Positions 1 through 7,878 are shown, numbered from the stretch's first letter. The stretch: 61,960 bases of DNA from Anaerovorax odorimutans (GCA_016841185.1 JAENZQ010000020.1:1-61960), one strand, 5' to 3'. The notes: generated from the sequence alone by a model not told the origin. Program-made: numbers and translations.

Positions 1-138
1 AATTTGGCATTTTTCAGATTGCCTCTGGTACCATTATTGCTTTCTTTAAGTTGTGCGGCACTATCGGGAGGGCTGGGAGGTATGATTGCCTATAATATTG
101 TAAAGAGATTTAAACACCTAAACATGACGGTTCAATAA
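1..138 (+). CDS. C-terminal end of a membrane protein, probable ECF S component (partial)
   Basis: An open frame runs from the window edge to TAA at 136-138, giving 45 residues. It holds a hydrophobic stretch, a glycine-rich turn (GGLGGM) and a basic tail (VKRFKHL), as expected for the last transmembrane helix of a multi-pass protein. The gene sits 13 bases before a phosphatase gene and in the same operon as two ECF ATPases and a T protein, so a substrate-binding S component is the natural candidate. That role is inferred from context only; the fragment is too short for family assignment. Confidence 0.5.
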   Translation, partial: NLAFFRLPLVPLLLSLSCAALSGGLGGMIAYNIVKRFKHLNMTVQ

Positions 139-151
139 AGAGAGGGATATG

Positions 152-1630
152 ATGATTTTTAAATCGAAGGCATTGATGCCATTGGTATTTATTTTTGGTT
201 TACTCATAGGGGCGTTTGTTTTCAGCATACTGGATACTAAGAACGACGGATACAGTTATTATTTTAAAGTGATGGGTGATGTGGAAAATCCTATTCATGT
301 AAGCGACATGGAAGATCATGAGACGGTTGAAATCACTTATGATGACCGGAAAACAGAGGCTATCCCTTTATCGGTATTGATAGAGGAAGTAAAACCTCTT
401 TCAGATCATGCTACAATTCTTTTTGTCGGTACAGACGGATTGACTTCCGAAGTCAATCTGGAAGGTATCGAAGAAAGTTATATCAATTTTTCAGAGGAAC
501 ATGGCTGGAATGTCATGAATTTCAGACATCCAATCAGCAGCAATATCAAGCACCTTAAAGAAATTGTAATTGCAGCATCAGATGAATACAATGAATTTGG
601 AATAAACCTGTTTACCGAATATGCGAATATAAAGAATATAACCTGCGGACAGCTTTATAAAAATGGTGTGTCCGGAATAAATTTTGAAGGAACATCAAAA
701 GTTGAAATAGAGAATACCGCTAATGATGTAACGGTTTATACTACTGAAAAACGGATGCCTTTGGATAATATTTTTTCTGAAAAGAATGAGAAGGATGTTT
801 TTGTGGTTTTTGGAAAAGATGGATGTCAGGTTATAGAAACCGGGACAGGCTATCTTAAAATGAATGAGAACACGATTTCTTATGTATCCGAATCAAAGAA
901 AGCAGAAGTGACGGATATTGCAGGCATTTACTGTGGAAGGTTATTACCGGGCATCACGGATACTTTCTATGATACTGATTACTATTTAAAAAATGGCAGG
1001 AAAGTGATGGTGTTTTTGCTGGATGGGCTAAGCTATGAGCAGTATAAATATGCAAAAGAGAAACAATACATGCCATATATGGGCTCTTTGGAGACGGTAA
1101 TTAAGGCTTTCAGCGCCTTTAAGCCTGTTACAAACACAGGATTCACAACTATGATTACGGGAAAAACTCCGGATGTTCATGGAATCCATGACAGGAGTAC
1201 CCGAGCTTATAATGCTGTAAGTATTTTTGGAAAGGCTTTGGAATATCAAAAAAAAGCTGTCCTCATTGAAGGGGATATTAAAATATTAAATACGGAAATT
1301 CAGCCTATTTTAAATATTGATGCCAATAAAGACGGAGATATCGATGATGAGGTTTTCAAAACTGCCCTTTCAAAAGCAAATGAATCAGATTTATGTTTTA
1401 TACATTTTCATGGCATTGATGACAGGGGGCACACTTTTGGGCCCATGTCGGATGAAGTACATCAATACATATCCCGGATAGACGGTTATGTGGAAACTCT
1501 GAGCAACAACTGGGAAGGTATTATCATTATTACGGCGGATCATGGCATGCATAGAACCGAGGAAGGAGGCAGCCATGGCGCTTGCAGGTATGAGGACATG
1601 ATTGTTCCTTATATTGTGATTCAAAAATAA
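152..1630 (+). CDS. Membrane-anchored alkaline-phosphatase-superfamily hydrolase with N-terminal oxidoreductase-fold-like region
   Basis: The 492-residue protein begins with a signal anchor (about residues 5-27), so the bulk should lie outside the membrane. The C-terminal 200 residues carry type I phosphodiesterase/nucleotide pyrophosphatase metal-site motifs in order: LLDG near 291, a VTNTGFTT nucleophile segment near 330, HFHGIDDRGH, ITADHGMH and GSHGA. The N-terminal third (YDDRKTEAIPLSVL, then VGTDG) resembles the pattern in the next gene's molybdopterin-oxidoreductase-like domain. ATG 152 is preferred to 149 because the purine-rich site at 141-147 is too close to 149. Likely role: removing a phosphate or nucleotide from an extracellular compound before uptake; the substrate is unknown. 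Confidence 0.75.
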   Translation: MIFKSKALMPLVFIFGLLIGAFVFSILDTKNDGYSYYFKVMGDVENPIHVSDMEDHETVEITYDDRKTEAIPLSVLIEEVKPLSDHATILFVGTDGLTSEVNLEGIEESYINFSEEHGWNVMNFRHPISSNIKHLKEIVIAASDEYNEFGINLFTEYANIKNITCGQLYKNGVSGINFEGTSKVEIENTANDVTVYTTEKRMPLDNIFSEKNEKDVFVVFGKDGCQVIETGTGYLKMNENTISYVSESKKAEVTDIAGIYCGRLLPGITDTFYDTDYYLKNGRKVMVFLLDGLSYEQYKYAKEKQYMPYMGSLETVIKAFSAFKPVTNTGFTTMITGKTPDVHGIHDRSTRAYNAVSIFGKALEYQKKAVLIEGDIKILNTEIQPILNIDANKDGDIDDEVFKTALSKANESDLCFIHFHGIDDRGHTFGPMSDEVHQYISRIDGYVETLSNNWEGIIIITADHGMHRTEEGGSHGACRYEDMIVPYIVIQK

Positions 1631-1643
1631 GGAGGTAAGCCCT

Positions 1644-2165
1644 ATGGATAAAATCACTAAGATTGTCATTTTTATTATCATTATACTGGGCGTTGTCGTA
1701 AGTATTACTTTATTCCTCAACAGAGAGGATACCGATCAAAGAAAGGAAATGCTGAGCAGTGCTGAGGTAAAATTGATGGTGTCAGGAGAGGAAATTGCAA
1801 CTTTATCCATGGAAGATATCCAAGCAGCAGGAGTGGAAGAATTTGAAGCGGTTTATGATACGTCAAAGACAGAACCGGTTATGTTAAACTATACAGGAGT
1901 TCAGCTTAAGAATATTCTGGAACAGAATGGCGTTGACCTTGATGGAAAGGAAACAGTGATTTTGAGTGCGGTAGACGGATATACTGTCGCTTATTCCATG
2001 GAGGAAGTGCTCATGGATAAAAATGTTTATCTTGCCTATGCAGAAGAAGGAGAGCTTTTGAAATCAAGAGAAGAGGGCGGCAGCGGCCCTTATGTAACCA
2101 TTGTGGTCAGCGATACTTTCAGTTCAAGAAGATGCAAATGGCTGACGATCATAGAGGTGCAGTAA
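1644..2165 (+). CDS. Membrane-anchored molybdopterin-oxidoreductase-fold (sulfite-oxidase-like) small protein
   Basis: The 173-residue protein has one N-terminal transmembrane segment (about 6-26) followed by a domain that reads like a short sulfite-oxidase-type molybdopterin-binding fold: TGVQLKNILEQNGV, then VILSAVDGYTVAYSMEEV, a GGSGPY loop, and a terminal SSRRCKWLTIIEV strand with a single Cys. It is far shorter than a true oxidoreductase and lacks a dimerisation domain, so binding rather than catalysis is plausible. It has a strong AAGGAGG site and lies between the phosphatase and the ECF ATPases, as an extracytoplasmic helper of the importer would. Family call is by pattern; ligand is inferred. 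Confidence 0.6.
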   Translation: MDKITKIVIFIIIILGVVVSITLFLNREDTDQRKEMLSSAEVKLMVSGEEIATLSMEDIQAAGVEEFEAVYDTSKTEPVMLNYTGVQLKNILEQNGVDLDGKETVILSAVDGYTVAYSMEEVLMDKNVYLAYAEEGELLKSREEGGSGPYVTIVVSDTFSSRRCKWLTIIEVQ

Positions 2166-2167
2166 GA

Positions 2168-2839
2168 ATGGAAGCAGTTGTGGTTAGCCATTTATCTTTC
2201 AGGTATCCCGGTAAAGAAAAGTATGTTCTGGAAGACATCAATCTTTTGCTTGAGGAAGGGGAAATTACTGCTTTAATGGGGATGAGCGGCAGCGGAAAGA
2301 GTACATTGTGCCGATGTATTTCCGGTATCATTCCCCATGTTTATAAAGGAGATATTAAAGGCATTGTGGAAATTTTTGGAAAAAACATACTTGAAATGAC
2401 ACTTCCGGAAATTGCAACAAAAGTCGGAAGTGTGTTTCAGAACCCGGAAACTCAGCTTTTTTCGCCTACGGTTGAAGATGAATTGGCTTTTGGACCTGAG
2501 AATTTATGCATTGAAAGGGAAGAAATAGGCAGACGCATTTCAGAAGCCCTCAGGCTTGTCAATATGGAAGATTATCGGTATTCCAATCCAAATCAGCTTT
2601 CAGGAGGTCAGAAGCAGTTAATCGCTATTGCTTCTGTTTTGACGCTGCAACCGCAGGTTTTGATTTGCGATGAAATCATGTCCCAAATCGATAAAGCAGG
2701 CAAGAAATTGCTTAAGAATGTTTTAAATTCTTTGAAACGGCAGGGAAAGACCATATTACTCATCGATCATGATCATAAGAATCTGGATATATCCGATAAA
2801 ACGTTGATACTTAAGGATAATAGAATATCTGAACATTAA
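2168..2839 (+). CDS. ECF transporter ATPase (EcfA-type), first of two
   Basis: A 223-residue ABC ATPase with Walker A GMSGSGKST, Q-loop VFQNPETQ, signature LSGGQKQ, Walker B VLICDEIMS and switch His in LLIDHDHKN. The QNPETQLFSPTVEDELAFG block is typical of energy-coupling-factor ATPases. The ATG at 2168 is chosen over the upstream in-frame extension because a GAGGTG site lies at 2154-2159 and homologues start at this point. It starts 3 bases after the preceding stop and pairs with the next ATPase to energise the T protein. Confidence 0.85.
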   Translation: MEAVVVSHLSFRYPGKEKYVLEDINLLLEEGEITALMGMSGSGKSTLCRCISGIIPHVYKGDIKGIVEIFGKNILEMTLPEIATKVGSVFQNPETQLFSPTVEDELAFGPENLCIEREEIGRRISEALRLVNMEDYRYSNPNQLSGGQKQLIAIASVLTLQPQVLICDEIMSQIDKAGKKLLKNVLNSLKRQGKTILLIDHDHKNLDISDKTLILKDNRISEH

Positions 2840-2861
2840 ATCCTAAACAGATGGTGCAATT

Positions 2862-3536
2862 ATGATAAGAGCAATAGAGTTAAACAAAATAAGTTTTTCA
2901 TACAAAGAAAACCAAAGGCTTTTTAAGGATCTGTCTTTGACTGTTTATGACGGTGAAATAACGGTGATTTCAGGCAGTAACGGCAGCGGAAAAACAACAT
3001 TGGGGAAGCTTATGATGGGAATCATTAAACCCGAAGAGGGCAGTATTACCTTATTTGGTAAGGAGTCGTCAAAGATGAATCTTGGTCAGAGGGGACAGCA
3101 GATTGGATATTTATTTCAGGACCCTGCACGTCAGTTGTTTGCTTCTACAGTATATAAAGAATTATCTTTTATCCTTGAGTTAAAAGGCTATGACGAAACC
3201 ATGATTCAAGAGCAAGTGTCTAAAATGCTGGATATTTTTCAGATCGGGTATCTTAAAGACATGTGTCCTTTTTATTTAAGCGGAGGGGAGAAACAGCGTC
3301 TTGCACTGGCAGCTGTTCTGATCAACCAGCCTAAATATTTGATATTGGATGAACCTACTACTTCATTGGATCCGAAAAGAAAACAAATACTGTCAGACAT
3401 ACTGAAACAATACCGTGAAGAAGGCAAAGGAATCATGTTGATTACCCATGATGAGCCCTTTGCTCTGGAACATGGCCAAAGGGTCATTGAAATAGAAGGA
3501 GGAATGATAACTTATGATTCCAAATTCGAAGCTTGA
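2862..3536 (+). CDS. ECF transporter ATPase (EcfA-type), second of two
   Basis: A 224-residue ABC ATPase: Walker A GSNGSGKTT, Q-loop LFQDPARQLFASTV, signature LSGGEKQR, Walker B YLILDEPTTSLDP, switch LITHDE. It differs enough from the upstream ATPase to be a paralogue, as in EcfA1/EcfA2 heterodimers. Its last 23 bases overlap the start of the T-component gene, which implies translational coupling and a shared complex. Confidence 0.87.
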   Translation: MIRAIELNKISFSYKENQRLFKDLSLTVYDGEITVISGSNGSGKTTLGKLMMGIIKPEEGSITLFGKESSKMNLGQRGQQIGYLFQDPARQLFASTVYKELSFILELKGYDETMIQEQVSKMLDIFQIGYLKDMCPFYLSGGEKQRLALAAVLINQPKYLILDEPTTSLDPKRKQILSDILKQYREEGKGIMLITHDEPFALEHGQRVIEIEGGMITYDSKFEA

Positions 3537-4251
3537 CCCACGCACTAAATTAGCTATGGTGATGAGTTTATCCAGTATGGGGATATTGATGAACGATATT
3601 GGAATAATGCTCGGAATTTTTTGTATAACCATTATTATCCTTAAATTATTAAAAGTAAGTTTGCTTAAGATTTTAATAAAACTTAAACGGATACTTTATA
3701 TGGTTGTGGTATTAGTCATTATTCAAAGCATATTTGTCAAAGGCGGAAACCCTATTTTGGAACTGGGTTCATTGACTGTTATTTCTGACCTGGGGCTGCA
3801 AAAATCTGCCGCATTTTTACTTCGCATAGGAATTGTTATCGCTTCTGCATCTATTTTGACAACTGCAAGCTACAGAGATATCGTTCAAGGGCTGGTTCAA
3901 TGGAAGATGCCTTATGAAATTGCATTTATGGTATCTGTAGCAATACGTTTCTTGCCAACTTTTATGGAGGAATTCAGGGATGCCTCTGTAGCCCTTCAAC
4001 TCAGAGGTGTTGATTTCGAAAAAATACCTTTTAGGAAGAAACTGACCGTGTATTCCTACTTGTTTTTTCCTGTGGTGTCAAATGCCATATTAAAAGCTCA
4101 GGAGTTATCAATCGCCATGGAAGCCAGAGCTTTCAGAGCTTATCCTTTTCGAACCAGTTATCTGGTTTTAAAAATGAAACCCCTGGACTATATTATTACA
4201 ACAGTCAGCTTTATTACAGCGGTCACCGGAATCACATGGTACTATATTTAA
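3514..4251 (+). CDS. ECF transporter transmembrane (T) component
   Basis: A 245-residue multi-pass protein starting DPRTKL, the usual opening of EcfT/CbiQ proteins, with several hydrophobic helices (roughly 12-40, 48-70, 95-115, 220-244). The cytoplasmic coupling helices are recognisable as ALQLRGVDF and AMEARAF, both matching the Ala-Arg-Gly type ECF T signatures that contact the ATPases. Its start lies inside the second ATPase gene behind AGGAGG at about 3497-3502. With the preceding genes it forms an ECF importer whose substrate the sequence does not state. Confidence 0.85.
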   Translation: MIPNSKLDPRTKLAMVMSLSSMGILMNDIGIMLGIFCITIIILKLLKVSLLKILIKLKRILYMVVVLVIIQSIFVKGGNPILELGSLTVISDLGLQKSAAFLLRIGIVIASASILTTASYRDIVQGLVQWKMPYEIAFMVSVAIRFLPTFMEEFRDASVALQLRGVDFEKIPFRKKLTVYSYLFFPVVSNAILKAQELSIAMEARAFRAYPFRTSYLVLKMKPLDYIITTVSFITAVTGITWYYI

Positions 4252-4268
4252 ATACTGGGGGAATAAGA

Positions 4269-5015
4269 ATGAAAGTATTTTCTGTATTTGGAATTACAAA
4301 GTCGGGAAAAACAACAACGATTGAAAACATTATACGGGAGCTTAGAAGAAGAAATTATTCCGTAGGATCTGTAAAGGAGATTCATTTTGAGGCTTTCAGA
4401 ATAGATCAGGAAGGAACCAATACCGACAGGCACAAAAAAGCCGGTTCTCAATTGGTTACGGCCAGAGGGGAATATGAAACAGATATCTTATATCAGAACA
4501 AGCTTTCCATGAATGAAATATTGAAAGCATATGATCATGATTTTGTTGTATTAGAAGGTGTTGAAGATATCAATGCACCTAAGATTATTACTGCTCATAA
4601 CATAGAGGAAATAGAAGCGCGTTTGGATGAAACGGTTATTGCTATTTCAGGGATTGTCTCCAATCATATGGATTCATATAAAGGGATTCCGGTAATGAAC
4701 AGCAAAACAGATATAGTAAAATTAGTTGATTATATAGAAGGTAAAGTATTTGAACGACTGCCTGATTTTCCTGAAGATTGTTGCAGTGTCTGTGGCTATT
4801 CATGTACTCAATTATGTGCAGAGATTATAAAGGGAAACGCCAAAAGAGAAGATTGTATAATTAACAGTCATAAAACCCGTTTAAAAATCAATGGAAAAGA
4901 TATTGATATGGTCCCTTTTGTAGAAAAAATATTATATAATGCGGTTATAGGAGTTGTTGGAGAGCTGGACGGTTTTAAAGATAATTCTAAAATTGAAATC
5001 ACTATTGGATTTTAA
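4269..5015 (+). CDS. MobB-like GTP-binding protein with C-terminal Cys-rich motif
   Basis: The 248-residue protein opens with a P-loop (GITKSGKTT, residues 8-17) and a MobB-type core (GSVKEIHF, then GTNTDRHKKAG, then VVLEGVED), the domain associated with GTP binding during molybdenum-cofactor nucleotide attachment. Residues about 172-198 add six closely spaced Cys in a CCxxCGYSCxxxC...DC pattern suited to a metal or Fe-S site, and a short C-terminal domain follows. ATG 4269 is preferred because a GGGGGAATAAG site precedes it; the longer frame would start in the upstream gene's end. Its presence in the ECF operon is the main clue that the cargo is molybdopterin-related. Confidence 0.7.
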   Translation: MKVFSVFGITKSGKTTTIENIIRELRRRNYSVGSVKEIHFEAFRIDQEGTNTDRHKKAGSQLVTARGEYETDILYQNKLSMNEILKAYDHDFVVLEGVEDINAPKIITAHNIEEIEARLDETVIAISGIVSNHMDSYKGIPVMNSKTDIVKLVDYIEGKVFERLPDFPEDCCSVCGYSCTQLCAEIIKGNAKREDCIINSHKTRLKINGKDIDMVPFVEKILYNAVIGVVGELDGFKDNSKIEITIGF

Positions 5016-5632
5016 TGATGAAGATAATAAAAATATTTAAAAGCAAAAAACATAATGTTTGCAAAGTGAGTATTGAAGAAAATATATATGTTTTGAAAGA
5101 ATATTCAAACAAACATTCTTTTATTAAAGAATATGATATCTTAAATTTTTTGGCTTCTAAGCATTTAAATGTACCAGAAATCTTAGCAAATGACGGAAAT
5201 CAGCTCTATTTGGATTATATTAAGGGTATGAATTTTCTGGATTACTTTACGGAACTTGAAATCAGACTGTCGGAGGGATATGAGGATTTCTTGAATCGCT
5301 TTGCGGATTTTCACAGAGTTTTATACCAGGCTCTGAGAGAATATAAGAAGGACACGATTTTAGGCGACATGAATTTCAGGAATTATATTATCATGGGGAA
5401 GAGAATTTCCAGAATCGATTTTGAAGATTGTACTGTAGGAGCCATTGAAACGGATATAGGAAAAATGGCGGCCTTTGCACTAACCTATGATCCTTCCTTT
5501 ACCATCTGGAAGAAAAAATTCAGCCGAAAATTGACAGATATTTTTTCAGATAAACTAAATCTCTCTAAGGAGAAAATCATAACTGCAATGGAAAAGGAAT
5601 TGGATGATATTAGAATAAGAAGAAAGTGGTGA
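5015..5632 (+). CDS. Small protein-kinase-like/aminoglycoside-phosphotransferase-fold kinase
   Basis: The 205-residue protein has an ATP-lobe Lys (YVLKEYSNKHSF), a hinge-like YLDYIKGM, a catalytic loop GDMNFRNYII where the canonical His-Gly-Asp has lost the His, and a metal-binding IDFED. It resembles small bacterial RIO/Bud32/APH-like kinases. The ATG overlaps the preceding TAA by one base, so it is translationally coupled to the MobB-like gene. A small-molecule kinase would logically restore a phosphate removed outside the cell, but protein phosphorylation cannot be excluded. Confidence 0.6.
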   Translation: MMKIIKIFKSKKHNVCKVSIEENIYVLKEYSNKHSFIKEYDILNFLASKHLNVPEILANDGNQLYLDYIKGMNFLDYFTELEIRLSEGYEDFLNRFADFHRVLYQALREYKKDTILGDMNFRNYIIMGKRISRIDFEDCTVGAIETDIGKMAAFALTYDPSFTIWKKKFSRKLTDIFSDKLNLSKEKIITAMEKELDDIRIRRKW

Positions 5633-5682
5633 TATTCCGGGCTTTCAAGAAGAATATTTTTAATAAATATAATCCAAACTAC

Positions 5683-5711
5683 TTGTTAAATAAAAAGGGT
5701 TGTGGTATATT
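5683..5711 (+). promoter_or_regulatory. Candidate sigma-A promoter for the zinc-ribbon gene
   Basis: TTGTTA (5683-5688) and TATATT (5706-5711) are separated by 17 bases, about 110 bases upstream of the ATG at 5824. The preceding operon ends at 5632 without an obvious terminator, so read-through is also possible. Confidence 0.4.
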
Positions 5712-5823
5712 AAAATCGTTAGTTAAAGTAACTCATGGATTGACTCTTGTGCCCTCCTTAATTTAGTTGGAGTGAAGTATTAAGAATGTCAAGGTCCAAG
5801 TTAAATTAGGAGGTAAAAAATTA

Positions 5824-6006
5824 ATGGCAGACAAAATAATTGTGTGCAAAGATTGTAACAGTGAATTCACTTTTACAGAAGGAGAGCAGGCTTTCTACAA
5901 AGAGAAAGGATTTGAAAACGAGCCACAAAGATGTCCTGAATGCAGAAGAGCGAGAAAACAACAAAGAAATAACAATAGAAATTATTCAAATAACAACAAG
6001 TGGTAA
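5824..6006 (+). CDS. Small zinc-ribbon protein
   Basis: A 60-residue protein with one complete zinc ribbon: VCKDCNSEF and RCPECRRARK spaced 30 residues apart, with the usual FTEGEQAFYKEKGF linker of the zinc-ribbon/trcl-like family. The tail is rich in Asn, Gln and Arg (NNNRNYSNNNKW), probably disordered and nucleic-acid friendly. A perfect TTAGGAGGT site precedes the start and a terminator follows, so it is monocistronic. The molecular role of this family is not established. Confidence 0.85.
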   Translation: MADKIIVCKDCNSEFTFTEGEQAFYKEKGFENEPQRCPECRRARKQQRNNNRNYSNNNKW

Positions 6007-6010
6007 AATC

Positions 6011-6038
6011 AAAGGAGAGTAAAGCTCTCCTTTTTTTT
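6011..6038 (+). terminator. Rho-independent terminator after the zinc-ribbon gene
   Basis: AAAGGAGAG (6011-6019) pairs perfectly with CTCTCCTTT (6025-6033) across a 5-base loop and runs into a T tract. Confidence 0.9.
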
Positions 6039-6168
6039 AAAGTTTTTGTTTATTATTTATTTTTTGTGGTAAATATTAATTGTGATTAAAAAAAGATATG
6101 TAAAAATACCCGGTGGGCTTTGCCGGTTAAATATATTAACCAATACTATTAAAAGGAGTGATAAAAGA

Positions 6169-6498
6169 ATGCTTTGGAAATGTACTGTTTGTGGCATGAC
6201 TGTCGAAGGAACGGATGCTCCGGAAAAATGTCCAAAATGCGGAGCGCCAAAGGAAAAATTTATTAAACTGTCTCAGGAGGAACAGGACAAAATATATACC
6301 TCTGAAAGAACCAATGATATACATATGGAAATGATTCATCTTTGCGATAAAATAGTAAGTCTATGCAAAGAAGGGATCGATTTGAAATTAGATCCTCCCT
6401 GTGTAGATGTTTTTACTAAAGCAAAAGATGAAGCGTATATCATCAAGCAAAGATCAAAAGCTGAAATTGCCGGACATATTGGCAAAGGAAAATGGTAA
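6169..6498 (+). CDS. Rubredoxin-like iron protein
   Basis: The 109-residue protein begins with a rubredoxin-type metal knuckle pair, WKCTVCGMTVEG and KCPKCGAPKEKF, spaced as in the C-terminal domain of rubrerythrins, followed by an alpha-helical region (HMEMIHLCDKIVSLCKEGID) with further Cys. ATG 6169 is chosen because AAAAGGAGTG lies just upstream; the frame is open further 5' but without a ribosome site. It lies 15 bases upstream of rubrerythrin and is probably its electron donor or an accessory in peroxide detoxification. Confidence 0.8.
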   Translation: MLWKCTVCGMTVEGTDAPEKCPKCGAPKEKFIKLSQEEQDKIYTSERTNDIHMEMIHLCDKIVSLCKEGIDLKLDPPCVDVFTKAKDEAYIIKQRSKAEIAGHIGKGKW

Positions 6499-6513
6499 AG
6501 GAGGAGAATGTTT

Positions 6514-7047
6514 ATGAATCTAAAGGGGACAAAAACTGAAAAAAATTTACAGGAAGCTTTTGCAGGAGAATCACAGGCAAGAAATAAATATACATATTTT
6601 GCTTCAAAAGCTAAAAAAGAAGGCTATGAGCAAATTGCTGCCTTTTTTCAGGAAACGGCAGATAACGAAAAAGAGCATGCAAAAATATGGTTTAAACTTT
6701 TAGACGGTATTTCTACAACTGAGGAAAATTTGGTTTCGGCTGCAGCCGGAGAGAATTATGAATGGACAGATATGTACAGCCGCTTTGCTTCTGAAGCACG
6801 GGAAGAAGGTTTTGAAGACATTGCAAGATTGTTCGATGGTGTTGCTGCCATTGAAAAACAGCATGAAGAGCGCTATAAGGCTCTATTGGAAAACGTTAAA
6901 AATAAAAAAGTTTTTGAAAAAAACCAGGAAGTTACTTTTAAATGCAGGAATTGTGGCCATACATTATTATCCGATAAAGCACCTAAAGCCTGCCCCGTAT
7001 GTAAGCATCCTATGGCATATTTTGAGATTGAATTGAAGAATTATTAA
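6514..7047 (+). CDS. rbr: Rubrerythrin
   Basis: A 177-residue classical rubrerythrin. The N-terminal ferritin-like four-helix domain has the paired diiron motifs ([30 protein letters not shown] with [16 protein letters not shown]) and the C-terminal rubredoxin domain has FKCRNCG and CPVCKHP. It reduces hydrogen peroxide to water in the cytosol of anaerobes. AAGGAGG at 6498-6504 is only 3 bases from the ATG at 6508 but 9 from that at 6514, so 6514 is the likely start. It is transcribed with the rubredoxin-like gene upstream. Confidence 0.93.
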   Translation: MNLKGTKTEKNLQEAFAGESQARNKYTYFASKAKKEGYEQIAAFFQETADNEKEHAKIWFKLLDGISTTEENLVSAAAGENYEWTDMYSRFASEAREEGFEDIARLFDGVAAIEKQHEERYKALLENVKNKKVFEKNQEVTFKCRNCGHTLLSDKAPKACPVCKHPMAYFEIELKNY

Positions 7048-7068
7048 GTATTTGGCATTTATTTTTAG

Positions 7069-7108
7069 AAACAGCAAAGGATGGCTTTCCTGCCGTCCTC
7101 TGTTTTTT
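7069..7108 (+). terminator. Terminator after rubrerythrin
   Basis: AAACAG and AGGATGGC (7069-7085) pair with GCCGTCCT and CTGTTT (7092-7105), with a three-base bulge and one G-T pair, followed by T residues. Confidence 0.7.
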
Positions 7109-7227
7109 GCTGTATTTCTTTTTTAAAATACAACCAAAGGAAAAGCCGCCTTAATTTACCTCGAATTACTTGAAAGAAGTAATGAAAAAATAATACTATA
7201 TATTAAAAATAAGAAGGTGGTAATCAA

Positions 7228-7461
7228 ATGTCAAGACAATCGGTTGATGCTAATGCCCGGGAGGCTTTAAACCAAATGAAAACTGAAATAGCAGAAGAAT
7301 TAGGGATGAATCATCTTGAAATACCTGTAGAAAAAGGGGAAATGACATCAAGAGAATATGGATTTTATGGAGGACCTGTTGGTGGAGAAATGACACGAAG
7401 GCTTGTGGCTATGGGAGAGAAGGAGCTTGTTGATAAACAGCAAGGGGAAGGTGACAGGTAA
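7228..7461 (+). CDS. Alpha/beta-type small acid-soluble spore protein
   Basis: The 77-residue protein has the two-helix DNA-binding SASP layout: ANAREALNQMKTEIAEELGM, which includes the EIA context cut by the germination protease, and GGPVGGEMTRRLVAMGEKEL. These proteins coat spore DNA and shift UV chemistry to spore photoproduct, which fits the SPL-family gene at 26875. It has an extended middle loop (GEMTSREYGFY). AAGAAGGTGG precedes the start. Expression by forespore sigma-G is expected, but I could not assign a firm promoter. Confidence 0.92.
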   Translation: MSRQSVDANAREALNQMKTEIAEELGMNHLEIPVEKGEMTSREYGFYGGPVGGEMTRRLVAMGEKELVDKQQGEGDR

Positions 7462-7525
7462 AGGTGACAGGTGACAGGGGATAGAGAGGAAGAGAGATAA
7501 GAGATAAAAAATAAGAGATAATGAG
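7462..7525 (+). repeat. Purine-rich decayed simple repeat between SASP genes
   Basis: GGTGACAGG recurs up to three times from 7450, followed by variants of AGAGATAA (GAGAGATAA, GAGATAAAA, GAGATAATG). It resembles the other simple-repeat spacers in this window. Confidence 0.6.
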
Positions 7526-7534
7526 GTAATTGAA

Positions 7535-7720
7535 ATGAATCTTGTGGATCCAAATGCAAGGCAGGCTTTAGAAAAAATGAAGTCGGAAATATCTAAAGAA
7601 ATAGCTTCACGAATATATAACGGGGGTACCATTGGAGGGAGAATGACTCAACGGCTTGTAGAGATGGGAGAACAGGAATTAATCAAAAGAACAAATAATT
7701 TTAAAGAAGGAAAGAGTTGA
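7535..7720 (+). CDS. Second alpha/beta-type small acid-soluble spore protein
   Basis: A 61-residue, compact SASP: DPNARQALEKMKSEISKEIA for helix 1 and NGGTIGGRMTQRLVEMGEQEL for helix 2. The protease-site context is EIS rather than EIA. It lacks the long loop of the upstream paralogue. TGAGGTAATTGAA provides a weak ribosome site. Probably co-expressed late in sporulation with its neighbours. Confidence 0.9.
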   Translation: MNLVDPNARQALEKMKSEISKEIASRIYNGGTIGGRMTQRLVEMGEQELIKRTNNFKEGKS

Positions 7721-7878
7721 TTTTACTAATGGAGCATAAGAATTATTCCAATATTAATAATCCCTCTGAAAAAAGGAGAAGAAAATTAGTTGAAGGTCAT
7801 GATTTTGGAGATATAAAATTTAGAGAGCTCATAGCAATGGGCGAAAAAGAGTTGATGGATAAAAGCCAAAAGAAATAA
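7717..7878 (+). CDS. Degenerate SASP-like protein (N-terminal domain replaced)
   Basis: This short frame encodes 53 residues from a TTG that overlaps the preceding TGA (7717) behind AAGG at 7707-7710, or 49 residues from ATG 7729, which lacks a ribosome site. The last third, FRELIAMGEKELMDKSQ, matches the end of the two SASPs upstream (RLVAMGEKELVDKQQ), but the first helix is missing and replaced by a basic stretch (SEKRRRKLVEGHDFG). No germination-protease site is visible. It could be a truncated paralogue or a specialised small spore protein. Confidence 0.65.
   Translation: MILLMEHKNYSNINNPSEKRRRKLVEGHDFGDIKFRELIAMGEKELMDKSQKK

Noticed and set aside
5840-6022. Second frame in the zinc-ribbon gene
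   Set aside because: Same bases as the zinc-ribbon gene; the in-frame start lacks a ribosome site, while the zinc-ribbon frame has TTAGGAGGT.
6758-7036. 92-codon frame inside rubrerythrin
   Set aside because: Fully inside rbr in another frame.
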